Of a DNA stretch of 64,000 bases, positions 53,578 through 63,400 are shown one piece after another (the first letter of the stretch is position 1; each line of letters starts with the position of its first letter). Both the position numbers and the translations under genes were made by a program. The notes beneath the pieces are model-generated. The model saw only the letters and a program-made list of their open reading frames with translations. It had not been told where the DNA came from and did no database searches. The DNA is from Terriglobus roseus (GTDB taxonomy: Bacteria > Acidobacteriota > Terriglobia > Terriglobales > Acidobacteriaceae), in assembly GCF_900105625.1 (NCBI RefSeq), contig NZ_FNSD01000001.1:3100001-3164000 (forward strand), written 5' to 3'.

Positions 53578-55407
53578 CTAGCGGCGGCGCTTCTTCGCTG
53601 TCGTCTTTGCGGGAGCAGCCATACCTCGGGATGAGGTCTTGCCCCCGCGCGACGAAGCGTAGCTGCCGCGAGATGACGATCCGCGAGAACTCGCGCGGCC
53701 GGAGCGGGATGTGGTCGCACGTCCACGGCGGCCACGGCTTGGTCCCAGACGCACCGGCTCTGCCACGTAAATCTTGCGGCCTGCGGGCAGGGCAGAGCTG
53801 GACAGATGATTCCAGTCGCGTAGATTTTCGGTGGAGACGTTGAAGCGATCGGCCACGGTGACCAGTGAGTCGCCACGGCGCGTCGTGTATTGCAGCGGAT
53901 GCGCTCCGCCACTGCCGTTGCTGCCAGCGACGGGAATCACGAGGTCATCGCCCGTTTGAATGGTGGCGGTGGGTTCCAGGTCATTCGCCGCCAGCAGGTC
54001 TGACGCGCTCACATGGAACAGCTGAGCCACCTGATCCACCGTTTCACCAGCGACCGTCTCATGGAAGCGCCAGGAGGCGCGCTTGTCTTCCGGGATGGCC
54101 GCGATGCGTTCGGTGAACTGATCTTTGGTGCCCTGCGGTACATGCAGGTCATAGCCGATGTCACGCGGTGTGCTCAGGCGCAATAGTGCGGGGTTAAGGC
54201 TGACAATGTTCGCGAGCGAGGTCCCTGTGACATCCGCGGCAAGGCGCAGGTCCATGGCGTAGTCGACGTGGACGGTGTCGAAGAGCACCGATGGATCCGG
54301 GTTCATCTTGTCCAGGCCGTACTTCTCCGGGTTCTTCGCCATAATGATGGCGGCCAGGATCTGCGGGACGTAGTTCTTCGTCTCGCGCGGCATGGCATTG
54401 CGGCGGTAAAGCTGCCAGAAATCGGCATAGCCGGTGCGCTGCACGGCTTTCTGAATGTTGCCGGGTCCCCAGTTATAACCGGCCATGGCCAGGTACCAGT
54501 CCCCGAACTGGTTGTAGAGACCCTTGATGTAACGGGCATACGCGCGCGAGCTCTTTTCCGGGTCGAAGCGCTCATCGAAGTAGCCGTTGCGCGCCAGGCC
54601 GTAGGCTCCCGTGGGCATAAACTGCCACATGCCGCCGGCGCCGCTGCTGGCGTTCATGGCCTGGGGCTGAAAGCCCGACTCGGCGACAGCGAGATAGATC
54701 AGATCCTGCGGCACGCCTTCCTGCTTCAGTACGTCCTGGATCAGGTCTTTGTACTTGCCGGCACGTTCCAGCGAACGCAGCATATGCGCGTGGAAGGCGG
54801 GGGAGTTGGCGAAGGCGTTGATGTAGCCGGCGACCTCGTCGTTGATGACGAGCGGAAGATCTGACGTTGTGTTCAACGTGCTCTTAAGATTTGCCGTGAC
54901 TTCCGGCGAGGCAGCGGGGAAGGTCAGCTCTCCGACGGCGTCGATCGGCGCCTCTTCCGTGCGGGGGCTGAAGCCGTTGCCCTGCTTCAGCGCGTCCATC
55001 TCCAGCGCGCTGACCGCGTCCACGGTGCGCTCAAATTCATCGCTCAGCGTGCTGTCCGCCTTGATGTCGATGCCGCTGGTCAGCATCAGGTCCACGGCGA
55101 AGTCGAAGTCCATGCGTGCGGCATCGAGCTGGCCATTGCGATAGTTGGTGACGCCGCTGCGATAGCTGCGGTCGACCTGTGCGATCAGGCTGGCGACCCG
55201 CGGGTTCGCCGACTGCTCGGCTGTCTGTACATTGTTGCCGCCAACGGTCTTCGGCAGCGCAGGTGCCGTGGCATTCGCTGGAGTCTTCGCCGCGACCGTC
55301 GTGGTGATGCCGTCCTGCGGGCAGCCCGTGAGGAAGATGGTGCAGGCACACGCAGCGGTGAGCAGGAGCGGGCGAACTGCGGAGGAGGCACTTCGGCCTG
55401 GCTTCAT
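53578..55407 (-). CDS. mltD: lipoprotein lytic transglycosylase with LysM domains (MltD-like)
   Basis: 609 residues. The lipobox is FLTGC with Cys29. The SLT domain has catalytic Glu243 in AVAESGFQPQAMN, followed by GGMWQFMPTGAYGL and AMAGYNWGPGN. Two LysM repeats lie near residues 450-500 and 535-585. The C-terminal tail is very Arg/Ser-rich (SRSGRASSRGSSSRG). It cleaves peptidoglycan glycan strands in the periplasm. ATG 55407 has TGAGGG 8 bases upstream; ATG 55422 is possible. The symbol is by similarity of architecture. Confidence 0.9.
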   Translation of the reverse strand: MKPGRSASSAVRPLLLTAACACTIFLTGCPQDGITTTVAAKTPANATAPALPKTVGGNNVQTAEQSANPRVASLIAQVDRSYRSGVTNYRNGQLDAARMDFDFAVDLMLTSGIDIKADSTLSDEFERTVDAVSALEMDALKQGNGFSPRTEEAPIDAVGELTFPAASPEVTANLKSTLNTTSDLPLVINDEVAGYINAFANSPAFHAHMLRSLERAGKYKDLIQDVLKQEGVPQDLIYLAVAESGFQPQAMNASSGAGGMWQFMPTGAYGLARNGYFDERFDPEKSSRAYARYIKGLYNQFGDWYLAMAGYNWGPGNIQKAVQRTGYADFWQLYRRNAMPRETKNYVPQILAAIIMAKNPEKYGLDKMNPDPSVLFDTVHVDYAMDLRLAADVTGTSLANIVSLNPALLRLSTPRDIGYDLHVPQGTKDQFTERIAAIPEDKRASWRFHETVAGETVDQVAQLFHVSASDLLAANDLEPTATIQTGDDLVIPVAGSNGSGGAHPLQYTTRRGDSLVTVADRFNVSTENLRDWNHLSSSALPAGRKIYVAEPVRLGPSRGRRGRATTSRSGRASSRGSSSRGSYASSRGGKTSSRGMAAPAKTTAKKRRR

Positions 55408-55463
55408 CGGCACAACCCTCATTGTATCGGCGCGGCGATACGGCTGGCATCTCTTGCCGTATT

Positions 55464-56630
55464 TCAGTTTGAGGGGTACGCCCGAGACTTCCACGTCGCT
55501 GGCCGGCCCAGCAGCTTCCGCGCCAGGGCGACCCACTGCAGCACCAGAAGCAGTGCCACACCCACGGGATGCAGTAGCGCGCCAAGCCAGCTTTGGCGAT
55601 ACCGTACGGCATTGACAACACGCGGCAGATAACTCAAGAGCAGCGCAACCACGGACCACCACACCGGCGCCATGCCGATGCGGATGGGTGGCCCCAGGAA
55701 GGGGATGATGAACGTCGTCCTCTCCCATGCCAGCCACAGCAGTGGCAGCGGTAAGACCTGTCCCAGTCCCAGCAGCAACGTCATGGGCACGATGCGCGCG
55801 GGCGCGGCGATGCCTTCCGTGGCGTTCTTACTTAGACCGTTCCACGTAGCCGCTGCAGTCGTGTACATGCGGCATTCGGCCAGATGGGTCAGGTCGGCCA
55901 GCCGTGTCGTGTAACCGTTCGAGCGCAGGAGGCGAGGCAGCAGCAGGCCATCGTGCATGGTGTGTCGGATGGCCGCATGGCCGCCGCTGCGGTTGTAGGC
56001 TTCCCGATCCACCAGCAGGAACTGACCGCAGCCCGCGGCATAGGCGGGCTTTGTCGTGCACCGCAAGCCTCGCATGGGGAGCAGACCCAGCAGCACGAAA
56101 TGGATCAGCGGAATCAACAGCTTCTCAAGCCAGGTGCGGGTGATCTGCCGCGGAAAGCCGCTCAACAGTGCTGCGCGTTCCCTCACCATCTGTGTCACGG
56201 TGCGTGCGAGTGCATCGGGATGCAGACGAACATCCGCGTCAAGGAAGCACAGCAGCGGCGTGTTGGCTGCCTGCGCACCCTGCCAGCAGGCGTGCTGCTT
56301 GCCGTTCCATCCTGCAGGCAGTGCCACGGATGCGATGAGCTTCAGGCGCGCGTCCTGCGCTGCCATGCCGCGCACGATCTCCGCAGTGTCGTCGGTCGAC
56401 GCATCATCAACAACCAGGAGTTGCAGATCAACCTTGCTCGAAGCCAATACGCCGCCCACGCAGGCCGCGATACCGCCAGCTTCGTTGCGTGCGGGGATGA
56501 TCACCGTCACGGCTGGCAGTCCGTCGCTCGTGATGGCAGAAGGTTCGCGGTACTCACGCAGGTTCACCACCGTCATCACGGCGGGGATCGCGGCGCACAC
56601 AGCGGAAGCGATAGTCCATGCGACAAGCAT
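55464..56630 (-). CDS. family 2 glycosyltransferase, membrane-bound (CruC/HpnB/CrtQ-like)
   Basis: 388 residues. N-terminal hydrophobic helix, then GT2 motifs: VTVIIPARNEAGG, VVDDASTDDT and the DxD as FLDADV (Asp131, Asp133). Three to four C-terminal membrane helices follow (VWWSVVALLLSYLP and onward). PAGWNGKQHACWQGA is typical of GT2 enzymes that glycosylate lipids or carotenoids. It starts at ATG 56630, overlapping the stop of the acyltransferase gene by one base. The pair recalls carotenoid glycosylation/acylation genes (CrtQ/CrtO, CruC/CruD), but the acceptor is not established. Confidence 0.82.
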   Translation of the reverse strand: MLVAWTIASAVCAAIPAVMTVVNLREYREPSAITSDGLPAVTVIIPARNEAGGIAACVGGVLASSKVDLQLLVVDDASTDDTAEIVRGMAAQDARLKLIASVALPAGWNGKQHACWQGAQAANTPLLCFLDADVRLHPDALARTVTQMVRERAALLSGFPRQITRTWLEKLLIPLIHFVLLGLLPMRGLRCTTKPAYAAGCGQFLLVDREAYNRSGGHAAIRHTMHDGLLLPRLLRSNGYTTRLADLTHLAECRMYTTAAATWNGLSKNATEGIAAPARIVPMTLLLGLGQVLPLPLLWLAWERTTFIIPFLGPPIRIGMAPVWWSVVALLLSYLPRVVNAVRYRQSWLGALLHPVGVALLLVLQWVALARKLLGRPATWKSRAYPSN

Positions 56631-57433
56631 TAGTCGGTCTCCGACGTACGATCTGCGCCCGGTATCTCGAGTTCGCCACGCATACGTGCGCGGAGACGTT
56701 GCCACAGGCTGGCGCCATTCGAATCCAGCAATGTCTCAAAGATCGAAGGGTCGCGCAGCATCGCTGCCGCAGCCAGTTCGTCTTGCGCGGTCTGCAGCTC
56801 TTCTTCCAGCAGTTGCGTCCACTGCCTCGCGGTGTTCGGCACTGCCGTGGAACGGACGTCGATCGGTGTTCCCGCGGCTGAGAGTGCCTCCGGCTTCACA
56901 CCGTTCCAGAAGGTGTACTCCAAGGCCAGCGGTAGCACCGTGACCGGGCTCGCGTCCTGCAGTCGATGCAGCAGCGCTCCCAGGCCGGCCTTCAATGTTG
57001 CAGGACGAAGCCGAACATCGCTGAAGCGTCCCTGGGCGGTGATCCAAAGCACGCCGCCTGATGCAAGCACAGACTGACTGCTGCGCAGGAACTGTGCTGC
57101 TCCACGCGCCGATCCCTGGTCGACAGGAAACATCCCCAGTCTGCCGAACATGGGATACCGCACCAGCGACGCGGCGCTGATGGGGGCGTAGTGGGTGCGA
57201 TGTGGCAGCAGCTTGCGCGCCAGTGTGAGGCAGAGCAGCGGATCCCACCACGAGGGGTGGTTCAGATAGACAATCAGCGGTCCTGCCCCGGCCTGCACCA
57301 GCCGCTCCGCGTGCAACATGCGTACCGCACGAAAGCTGCCGCGCAGGCGCCGTCGCGCAATACGCGAAAAGCCTGCCAGGAGCAGCGGCGATGGTGTTCG
57401 CACCCCGGGCTGTGATGATGGTCTCTGCTGCAT
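56630..57433 (-). CDS. PlsC-type acyltransferase
   Basis: 267 residues. NHPSWWDPLL gives the HX4D catalytic motif (His59, Asp64), and MFPVDQGSARGAA and GVLWITAQGRF match blocks II and III of the lysophospholipid acyltransferases. Without the usual FPEGTRS it is a variant, so the acyl acceptor may be a glycolipid rather than a glycerol phosphate. It is encoded upstream of, and overlapping, the GT2 gene. Confidence 0.85.
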   Translation of the reverse strand: MQQRPSSQPGVRTPSPLLLAGFSRIARRRLRGSFRAVRMLHAERLVQAGAGPLIVYLNHPSWWDPLLCLTLARKLLPHRTHYAPISAASLVRYPMFGRLGMFPVDQGSARGAAQFLRSSQSVLASGGVLWITAQGRFSDVRLRPATLKAGLGALLHRLQDASPVTVLPLALEYTFWNGVKPEALSAAGTPIDVRSTAVPNTARQWTQLLEEELQTAQDELAAAAMLRDPSIFETLLDSNGASLWQRLRARMRGELEIPGADRTSETD

Positions 57434-57607
57434 CTTGAAGAATCCGATGCTAGCAGGAGCAAGAACGCCGTTCGACCAACGCAGTCATCTCCATCGGGAG
57501 CAAAGCTCGCCTCGCTGAAAAGGAAACATTTCACCACAGGCACAAGGAAGCGCCTTTCTTTCGGCAACACGGTGAGTGATTGCGGGTTAACTGATGACGG
57601 AGGCCTC

Positions 57608-58489
57608 ATGACGAAAGCAACAACCTGTCTGACTGCAACACTTGTTTCTCTACTGGCATGGACTACGGCACGTTCGCAGGAGAGTGTAACGGCTCCTCGC
57701 AGCGATGGGCAGGTCACTCCGATGAGCGTTTACCGCGCATCCAGCCGGGGTGGCTGTGCCCCGCTCGCCGTGCTTTCTCCGGGAGCCGGTGGGACTGAGA
57801 ACGATTACCGTTACCTCGCACAAGGGCTTGGCAGCGGCGGCTTCACCGTGATCGTCATGGGGCACCGGGAGAGTGGTCCTGCGGCGGTGCGCGCTACCTT
57901 CTGGCATAACGGGATGGGCAAGGGCATGTCTGCGCTGGTTGGAAGTCGCGAGGCCGAGACAGCGCGCCTGCTCGACACGGGCGCAGCACTCACATGGTCC
58001 GATCATCAGTGCAGAGCGCCCTTCCGTGTGCTGATCGGGCACTCCATGGGAGCAGAGACAGTGATGCTGGAAGCCGGGGCCACGAATGCCATTGGCATCA
58101 GCTCGCCGCCCGCTGCGCAACATCGCTTCGACGCCTACATCGCCATGTCTCCGGAAGGTCCTGGCCTGGTCTTTCCCGATCACGCATGGAGCACCCTGCA
58201 TGTGTCGATGCTGGTGCTGACCGGTACGCGTGACCAGACGATACCGGGCGGCGGTGGTCCGGCAGCCAGGCAGATCCCGTGGAAGGACATGCCTGCCTCG
58301 AGCGATGGCTGTCGTTGGATGGGTGTCCTCGCCGACGCGACCCACATGAACTTTGCCGGCCGGGGGCCAGGTGCGAACTCCGTGACTCCAGTGGTCGTCG
58401 ACACCATTCGAAACTACCTTTCCCAGGTACAACACGGCAGTTGCCGGGATACCAGGTCTTCCACTGCATTGACGCTCTCCTCGAAGTGA
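57608..58489 (+). CDS. exported alpha/beta hydrolase
   Basis: 293 residues with a signal peptide (LTATLVSLLAWTTARSQ). The nucleophile elbow is IGHSMGAE, the acid region is TGTRDQTIPG and the catalytic His is in DATHMNF. The start LAVLSPGAGG and ENDYRYLAQGL places it in the dienelactone hydrolase/PAF-acetylhydrolase-like group. The substrate is not predictable. The start is ATG 57608, with GGAGG upstream; the frame extends to 57572. Confidence 0.85.
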   Translation: MTKATTCLTATLVSLLAWTTARSQESVTAPRSDGQVTPMSVYRASSRGGCAPLAVLSPGAGGTENDYRYLAQGLGSGGFTVIVMGHRESGPAAVRATFWHNGMGKGMSALVGSREAETARLLDTGAALTWSDHQCRAPFRVLIGHSMGAETVMLEAGATNAIGISSPPAAQHRFDAYIAMSPEGPGLVFPDHAWSTLHVSMLVLTGTRDQTIPGGGGPAARQIPWKDMPASSDGCRWMGVLADATHMNFAGRGPGANSVTPVVVDTIRNYLSQVQHGSCRDTRSSTALTLSSK

Positions 58490-58554
58490 TCGGGTGGCAC
58501 TCGCACGCATCACACTTCTGCGCAGCTGTTATCGGAGTGCGGGAGTGTGGTGCG

Positions 58555-59943
58555 ATGGCGAAGGTGGATGACGCCGAACTGCTGGAGATCGATGGCCGTA
58601 CCGTGCGGGTCTCCAACCCGCGCAAGCCTTACTTCACGCGCGGCGTGCAGCTCTCGAAGATCGACATTGTGCGGTACTACCTGTCGGTTGCGCCGGGCGC
58701 TCTGAATGGCATCCGCGACCGTCCCATCGTGCTGAAGCGCTTTGTCGATGGCGCTGAGAAGGAACCCTTCTACCAGAAGCGAGCGCCCGCAGACAAACCC
58801 GACTGGCTGCGCACCGCGACACTCTCCTTTCCCTCCGGCCGCACCGCAGAAGAGGTTGTCGTGGACGACACCGCCGGCCTTGCGTGGATCGTCAACCTTG
58901 GCTGCATCGAGCTGCATCCGCATCCCGTACGAACCGGCGACCTTGACCACCCGAACGAACTCCGCATCGACCTCGACCCGCAACCCGGCGTGGCGTGGGA
59001 CGATGTGCGCTCTGTTGCCATGGAGGTGAAGGCGCTGCTGGATGAGCTGGGGCTTGTCGCGTGGCCAAAAACCAGCGGCTCTCGCGGCATCCACGTTAAC
59101 GTACGCATCGAGCCACGATGGAGCTTTACTGAAGTTCGCCGAGCAGCGCTGGCTTTGGCACGGGCCGTCGAGCGGCGGTCACCGCTCGCCAGCAGCAAAT
59201 GGTGGAAGGAGGAGCGCCACGGCGTCTTCCTCGACTACAACCAGAACGCGAAGGACCGCACGACCTGCTCGGCCTACTCGGTGCGTCCGCTGCCCGATGC
59301 GCGCGTCAGCACACCGCTGCGCTGGGACGAGGTGATGACCTGCGATCCCGCCGACTTCACGGTGCTCACGGTGCCCGATCGCTTCGCAAAGATCGGCGAT
59401 CCGCAGGCCGCGATGGACGACCATGCAGGCGTACTCGACGCATTGCTGGAGATGGCCGCGCGCGATGAGGCCGAAGGCATCGGCGACGCCCCGTGGCCAC
59501 CGCACTTTCGCAAGATGGAGGGCGAGCCCTCCCGCGTGCAGCCTTCGAAGGCTCGCAGCAGCAGTGCAAAGAAGAGTGCCGCAAAGAAGGCTGCGGCCGC
59601 AAAGGAGGAGGGATCTGAGGCAGACCCTGCTGCCGAGACGGCTGCGCCAAAGAAGCGTGCGGGCAGACAATCGACGATGCCGCTGATCGTCATCGCGCAG
59701 TCGCCGGACAAGGCTGCAGCCGAAGCAGGTCTGGAGCGATGGAAGAAGCAGCATACGGAAGCCGCAGCATTGCTTGCTCCCGACGATGTGCTCGTCGATC
59801 GCATGCGTGGCTCGGCCTACATCTGGTACCGCATCCGCGTGAATCTGCGGCATGTGCCGGAGGATCAGCGCCCCGCGCAGGGAACGGTCGATCCCGACGA
59901 CGACCCAACGCGCGCCTGGCGCGAAGCAAAGGAGCAGCAATGA
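58555..59943 (+). CDS. LigD-type polymerase/primase domain protein with unusual C-terminal tail
   Basis: 462 residues. Residues about 20-310 form the NHEJ primase-polymerase domain of bacterial LigD: LSKIDIVRYYLSVAP, the catalytic Asp pair in LRIDLDP (Asp139, Asp141), TSGSRGIHV with the nucleotide-binding His, and VFLDYNQNAKDRTTCSAYSVR. The polymerase fills gaps at DNA breaks with NTP or dNTP and normally partners Ku and a ligase domain; neither is in this window. After an Ala/Lys-rich linker (about 325-370) comes a unique ~90-residue tail. ATG 58555 follows GGGAG at 58541. Coupled by ATGA with the next gene. Confidence 0.88.
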   Translation: MAKVDDAELLEIDGRTVRVSNPRKPYFTRGVQLSKIDIVRYYLSVAPGALNGIRDRPIVLKRFVDGAEKEPFYQKRAPADKPDWLRTATLSFPSGRTAEEVVVDDTAGLAWIVNLGCIELHPHPVRTGDLDHPNELRIDLDPQPGVAWDDVRSVAMEVKALLDELGLVAWPKTSGSRGIHVNVRIEPRWSFTEVRRAALALARAVERRSPLASSKWWKEERHGVFLDYNQNAKDRTTCSAYSVRPLPDARVSTPLRWDEVMTCDPADFTVLTVPDRFAKIGDPQAAMDDHAGVLDALLEMAARDEAEGIGDAPWPPHFRKMEGEPSRVQPSKARSSSAKKSAAKKAAAAKEEGSEADPAAETAAPKKRAGRQSTMPLIVIAQSPDKAAAEAGLERWKKQHTEAAALLAPDDVLVDRMRGSAYIWYRIRVNLRHVPEDQRPAQGTVDPDDDPTRAWREAKEQQ

Positions 59944-60116
59944 AACGAACGTTGCGTTCTATGGTTTGGGCGGTATGCGGCCTCGGCGCATGCAGTGCGT
60001 TGAGTGGTTGCGTGATGGTGGGCTATTCATCCCGAAGCGGGTTCTTCTTCTGGCCCGGCGGACTTGGGCTGCTCGTACTGCTTGGGATCCTGTGGCTGAT
60101 CTTCAGCCGCCGGTAG
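59940..60116 (+). CDS. small lipoprotein with one membrane helix
   Basis: 58 residues. The lipobox-like SALSGC (Cys24) follows a short signal (MVWAVCGLGACSA), and the C-terminal part is a helix, GLGLLVLLGILWLIF. The start overlaps the LigD-type gene stop as ATGA, implying coupling. Function is unknown. A link to the DNA repair gene is not explained; the coupling could be incidental. Confidence 0.6.
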   Translation: MKRTLRSMVWAVCGLGACSALSGCVMVGYSSRSGFFFWPGGLGLLVLLGILWLIFSRR

Positions 60117-60148
60117 GGTGGAGTCCTCCCTTACGAACTCATCTTCGC

Positions 60149-60251
60149 GATCTGGAACGTTTGGCGATCTCGGAATGCTTGGAGATTTTGAAAGCCTGGA
60201 GATTTCGAATGCTAGGCAATCGCGAATGCTTTGAGATCTCGAATGTTTGGC
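60149..60251. repeat. six degenerate ~17-bp tandem units
   Basis: Units start at about 60149, 60166, 60184, 60201, 60218 and 60235. They follow the pattern GATNTCGAATGCTTGG[AC] with substitutions. It is downstream of the small lipoprotein and before a REP-like block. No ORF is supported in 60117-60497. Confidence 0.6.
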
Positions 60252-60414
60252 TTTCGGAAGGGCATGGCTTCAGCCATGCCAACATTGCCTGAAAAGAAGA
60301 ACGGCTTCAGCCGCTGGGGTACGCTTCTTTCCTCGGAGCAACGAGAAAAGCTAAACCTCAGCGGCTAAAGCCGATTCCTTTCCGATCATGATTTGGCACA
60401 GCTAAAGCTGTGCC
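60246..60414. repeat. REP-like palindromic block
   Basis: Several palindromes: GGCATGGCTTCAGCCATGCC, CGGCTTCAGCCG, CGGCTAAAGCCG and GGCACAGCTAAAGCTGTGCC, with end sequences TTTCGGAAGGG and CCCTTCC matching the elements at 1671-1820 and 20741-20813. Confidence 0.75.
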
Positions 60415-60499
60415 CTTCCAGACGCCGCGCCTTTGGCCTTCCGACCAGCCGCACCTTTGCCTTCCAAACGCCGCGCCTGTGCCTTAAAACGTAGCGCCT
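60415..60499. repeat. three to four ~23-bp tandem units before the receptor stop
   Basis: CCTTCC-NNAC-NCCGC-CTTTG-type units begin at about 60415, 60438 and 60461, with a partial fourth (60483) that runs into the receptor stop codon. Probably of the same repeat origin as the neighbouring palindromes. Confidence 0.55.
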
Positions 60500-63400
60500 A
60501 CCGGCTCAGGCGCAGCGCAAACTGAGCCACGCGGGGATCGGTAACCGTTGCCGTGATGCTGCCGAAGGCTGTCGTACCGAACGACCCATTCGGCTGCGCG
60601 AAGCCCGGCGTGTTGGTCACGTCGAAGAGTTCCGCACGGAACTCCACATCCGTCTTTTCGCCAATGCGTGTGTGCTTGATCAGCGAAAGATCGCCGTCAC
60701 GATAGGCCGGTCCGCGCACCGGATTGCGCGATGCGGAGCCGAACTGGAACTGCGGTGTGGTGGCAAAGGCTGCCGTGTTGAAGAAGCGAGCCTTCGTGCG
60801 CTGATCCTTGGGCAGCGACGGATTCGCGATCTGGTTGGGCCGCATCAGCGCCACACCGGCGAAGCTGTTGGTGTTGGTCGATTGCGTGACGGTCACCGGC
60901 ATACCGCTCTGAAGCGTGATGACGGTGTTGATCGTCCATCCACCCAGTGCGGCTGTTGCAAGGCCGTGGCCCGCAAACTTGGGCAGCGCGTAGACCGCCG
61001 CCAGTGTCAACACGTTCGGCATGTCGCCATTGGAAGAATCGCGTTCCAGGTACGGGCGGTAGGTGTCCGCTGCAATCAGGGAAGACGAGTTCGGTGACGA
61101 CAACACCGTCGACGAGAAGACCGACGATGCATCGTCGATCAGCTTCGAATGCGTGTAGCCGAACAGCAGCGACAGGTTGTGCGACATGCGCTGCTCCACC
61201 TTCGCTTCGATCGCGTTGTAGTTCGTCTGGCCCGTGTTGTTGCGGTAGATGGAGACATTCTGGAAGCGCGGATAAGGCTTCAGCAACTGGCCGGCTGCGA
61301 TGGTCCGTGTTCCCAGCGGGCTCGACGCCGGCAGGATGCCGAAGTACGGATTCGCCACCGTCGCGGTCAGCGCTGTGCCCTGCGCAAGCTGCGCCGCGGT
61401 CAGCTGATTCAGGTTGCTGTCTGGTATGCCGACATGCACGATGTGCGAGCCAACATACGCGACCTCCACCGAAAGATTATTCGTGATCGCCCGCTGCAAG
61501 GCCAGGTTCCACTGCTGTACATAGCCGCTGCCCGCCTTGCGCGTCGCCGTGTAGACGCTCTGTCCCAGGCCTGCATCCGGGGTGTACGCGATCGGTGAAA
61601 CCGTTGGTCCATTCGATAGCTTGAAGGGTGCCGAGTAGCTATCGGTCGTCTTCTGCTGCACGTTCTGAATGAACGGATACTGCGGCGTGGTGAAGGGCGT
61701 CGTGATGCCGCTCTGGTCGATGAAGACAATGCCAAAGCCTGCACGAAGAACGGTCTTCGTGTCCGGCGAGTAAGCCAGACCGAAGCGTGGTGCAACATTT
61801 CCCCAATGCAGCTCGCGAGCACTGCGCGAGTTGCCATTCATGCCCAGGTAGTCAAGCTGCTGCGTCGCCAGGTTGAAGATCGCGCCCTGGTTGTGTGTCT
61901 CGGTGGACGGCAGGTGCAATGACCAGCGCAGACCTGCGTTGATCGTTAGATTCGGTAGCATGCGCCAGTCGTCCTGCACGAAGAACTCATGGATGTAATC
62001 GCGCGGTCGAATGGTGCGTGCCTGCAGATCGATGGAGAAGGTATCCACCTGTCCAAGCAGGAAGCTGGCGAGTGCATTGCCACCCGTCGCGCCTGTTGCT
62101 CCCTGGATGTTGGTGCCCGTCGTGGTGAAGGCAAAGGAGCCCGTCGGGTTCGGCGGTGCGATGGCATTCAACTCGTAGCGGCGCAGATCGAAGCCGGCTT
62201 TTACCGAATGCGCTCCACGCACCCACTGCACCGTATCGACGAGTTCACCTACGGCAGTCTGGTACTGCGAGAAGGTGCTGGCACTGGGCCCAAGCTGTGC
62301 GAATCCCGTCAGCGTGAAGAGCGGCAGAGCGTTGTTGAACGCCGCATTCGTCGGAATACCCGGAATGCCCAGCGAGTTGGAAGCGGTGTTGCCCAGGCTG
62401 GTGCCCGCCTGCGTGTTGCCACGCCGCGTGTAGCCGAGGCGGAAGTTATTCAGCACCGCGCCGTTGAAGGTGTGCGTCTCGTTCAGCACCACTTGCTGCC
62501 CCGTGATGTGGGTCAGGCCTGTGACATTGCCTGCGCCCAACACCGATCCGCTGATGGCGCCGGAACCGTCCGGCAGCGGTGTCGCCGGCTGTTCGACCTC
62601 GTGGTAGTACGTGTAGCGGGCGAAGCCGCGGTCACGCTGTCCATGTGCCGCATCGATGCGTGTATCGAACTGCTGCTGATGATCGTCATCGTTCGCCGTG
62701 CGTGTGTAGTTGTTGGCTGCGCCTGAAGAGGTTGGCAGTGGGAAGCGGGCCAGGAGAGCGACTGCCGCGGGGTCCAGCGGCACGTTGATGACGTCGTTCG
62801 GGAACTCGGTGCGCGTCAGTCGTCCGCCAACGGTCGTCGTGGTGCTGGGGTTGTAGATGTGTGTGCCGGTGAAGATGCCGGCGCGCTGCGCGACGGTGGG
62901 CACCGTTGAGATACGCGTGACGCCGATGCGCTGCAGAACGCCCTGGTAGTCGCCGAAGAAGAACAGGCGGTCATGCAGGATGGGAGCGCCCAGCGTTGCA
63001 CCGAACAGGTTGCGGCGATACATCGGCTTGCGCGCGGTGGATGTTGCAAACCAGTTGCGTGCGTTCAGGTCTTCATTCCGGAAGTACTCAAACAGGCTGC
63101 CGTGGATCTGGTTCGATCCGCTGCGTGTGGCGACGTTGACGACGCCACCATTGAACCGGCCATACTCTGCGGGCACGTTGTTTGCCTCCACAGTGAACTC
63201 GCTGATCGAGTCCACAATGGGGAAGAAGGCGACCTGGCCCGGCTCCGGCTGCAATGCGCTGATGCCGTCGAAGAGATATTCATTCGTGCGCGGCCGGCCA
63301 CCGTTGATGCGCGGCAGCAGCGTACCGGGCGGCAGCGCCACACCGGGTGCAAGCTGCGCAAGCTGGATGAAATTGCGTGTGTTGAGTGGCAGCGCCTGCA

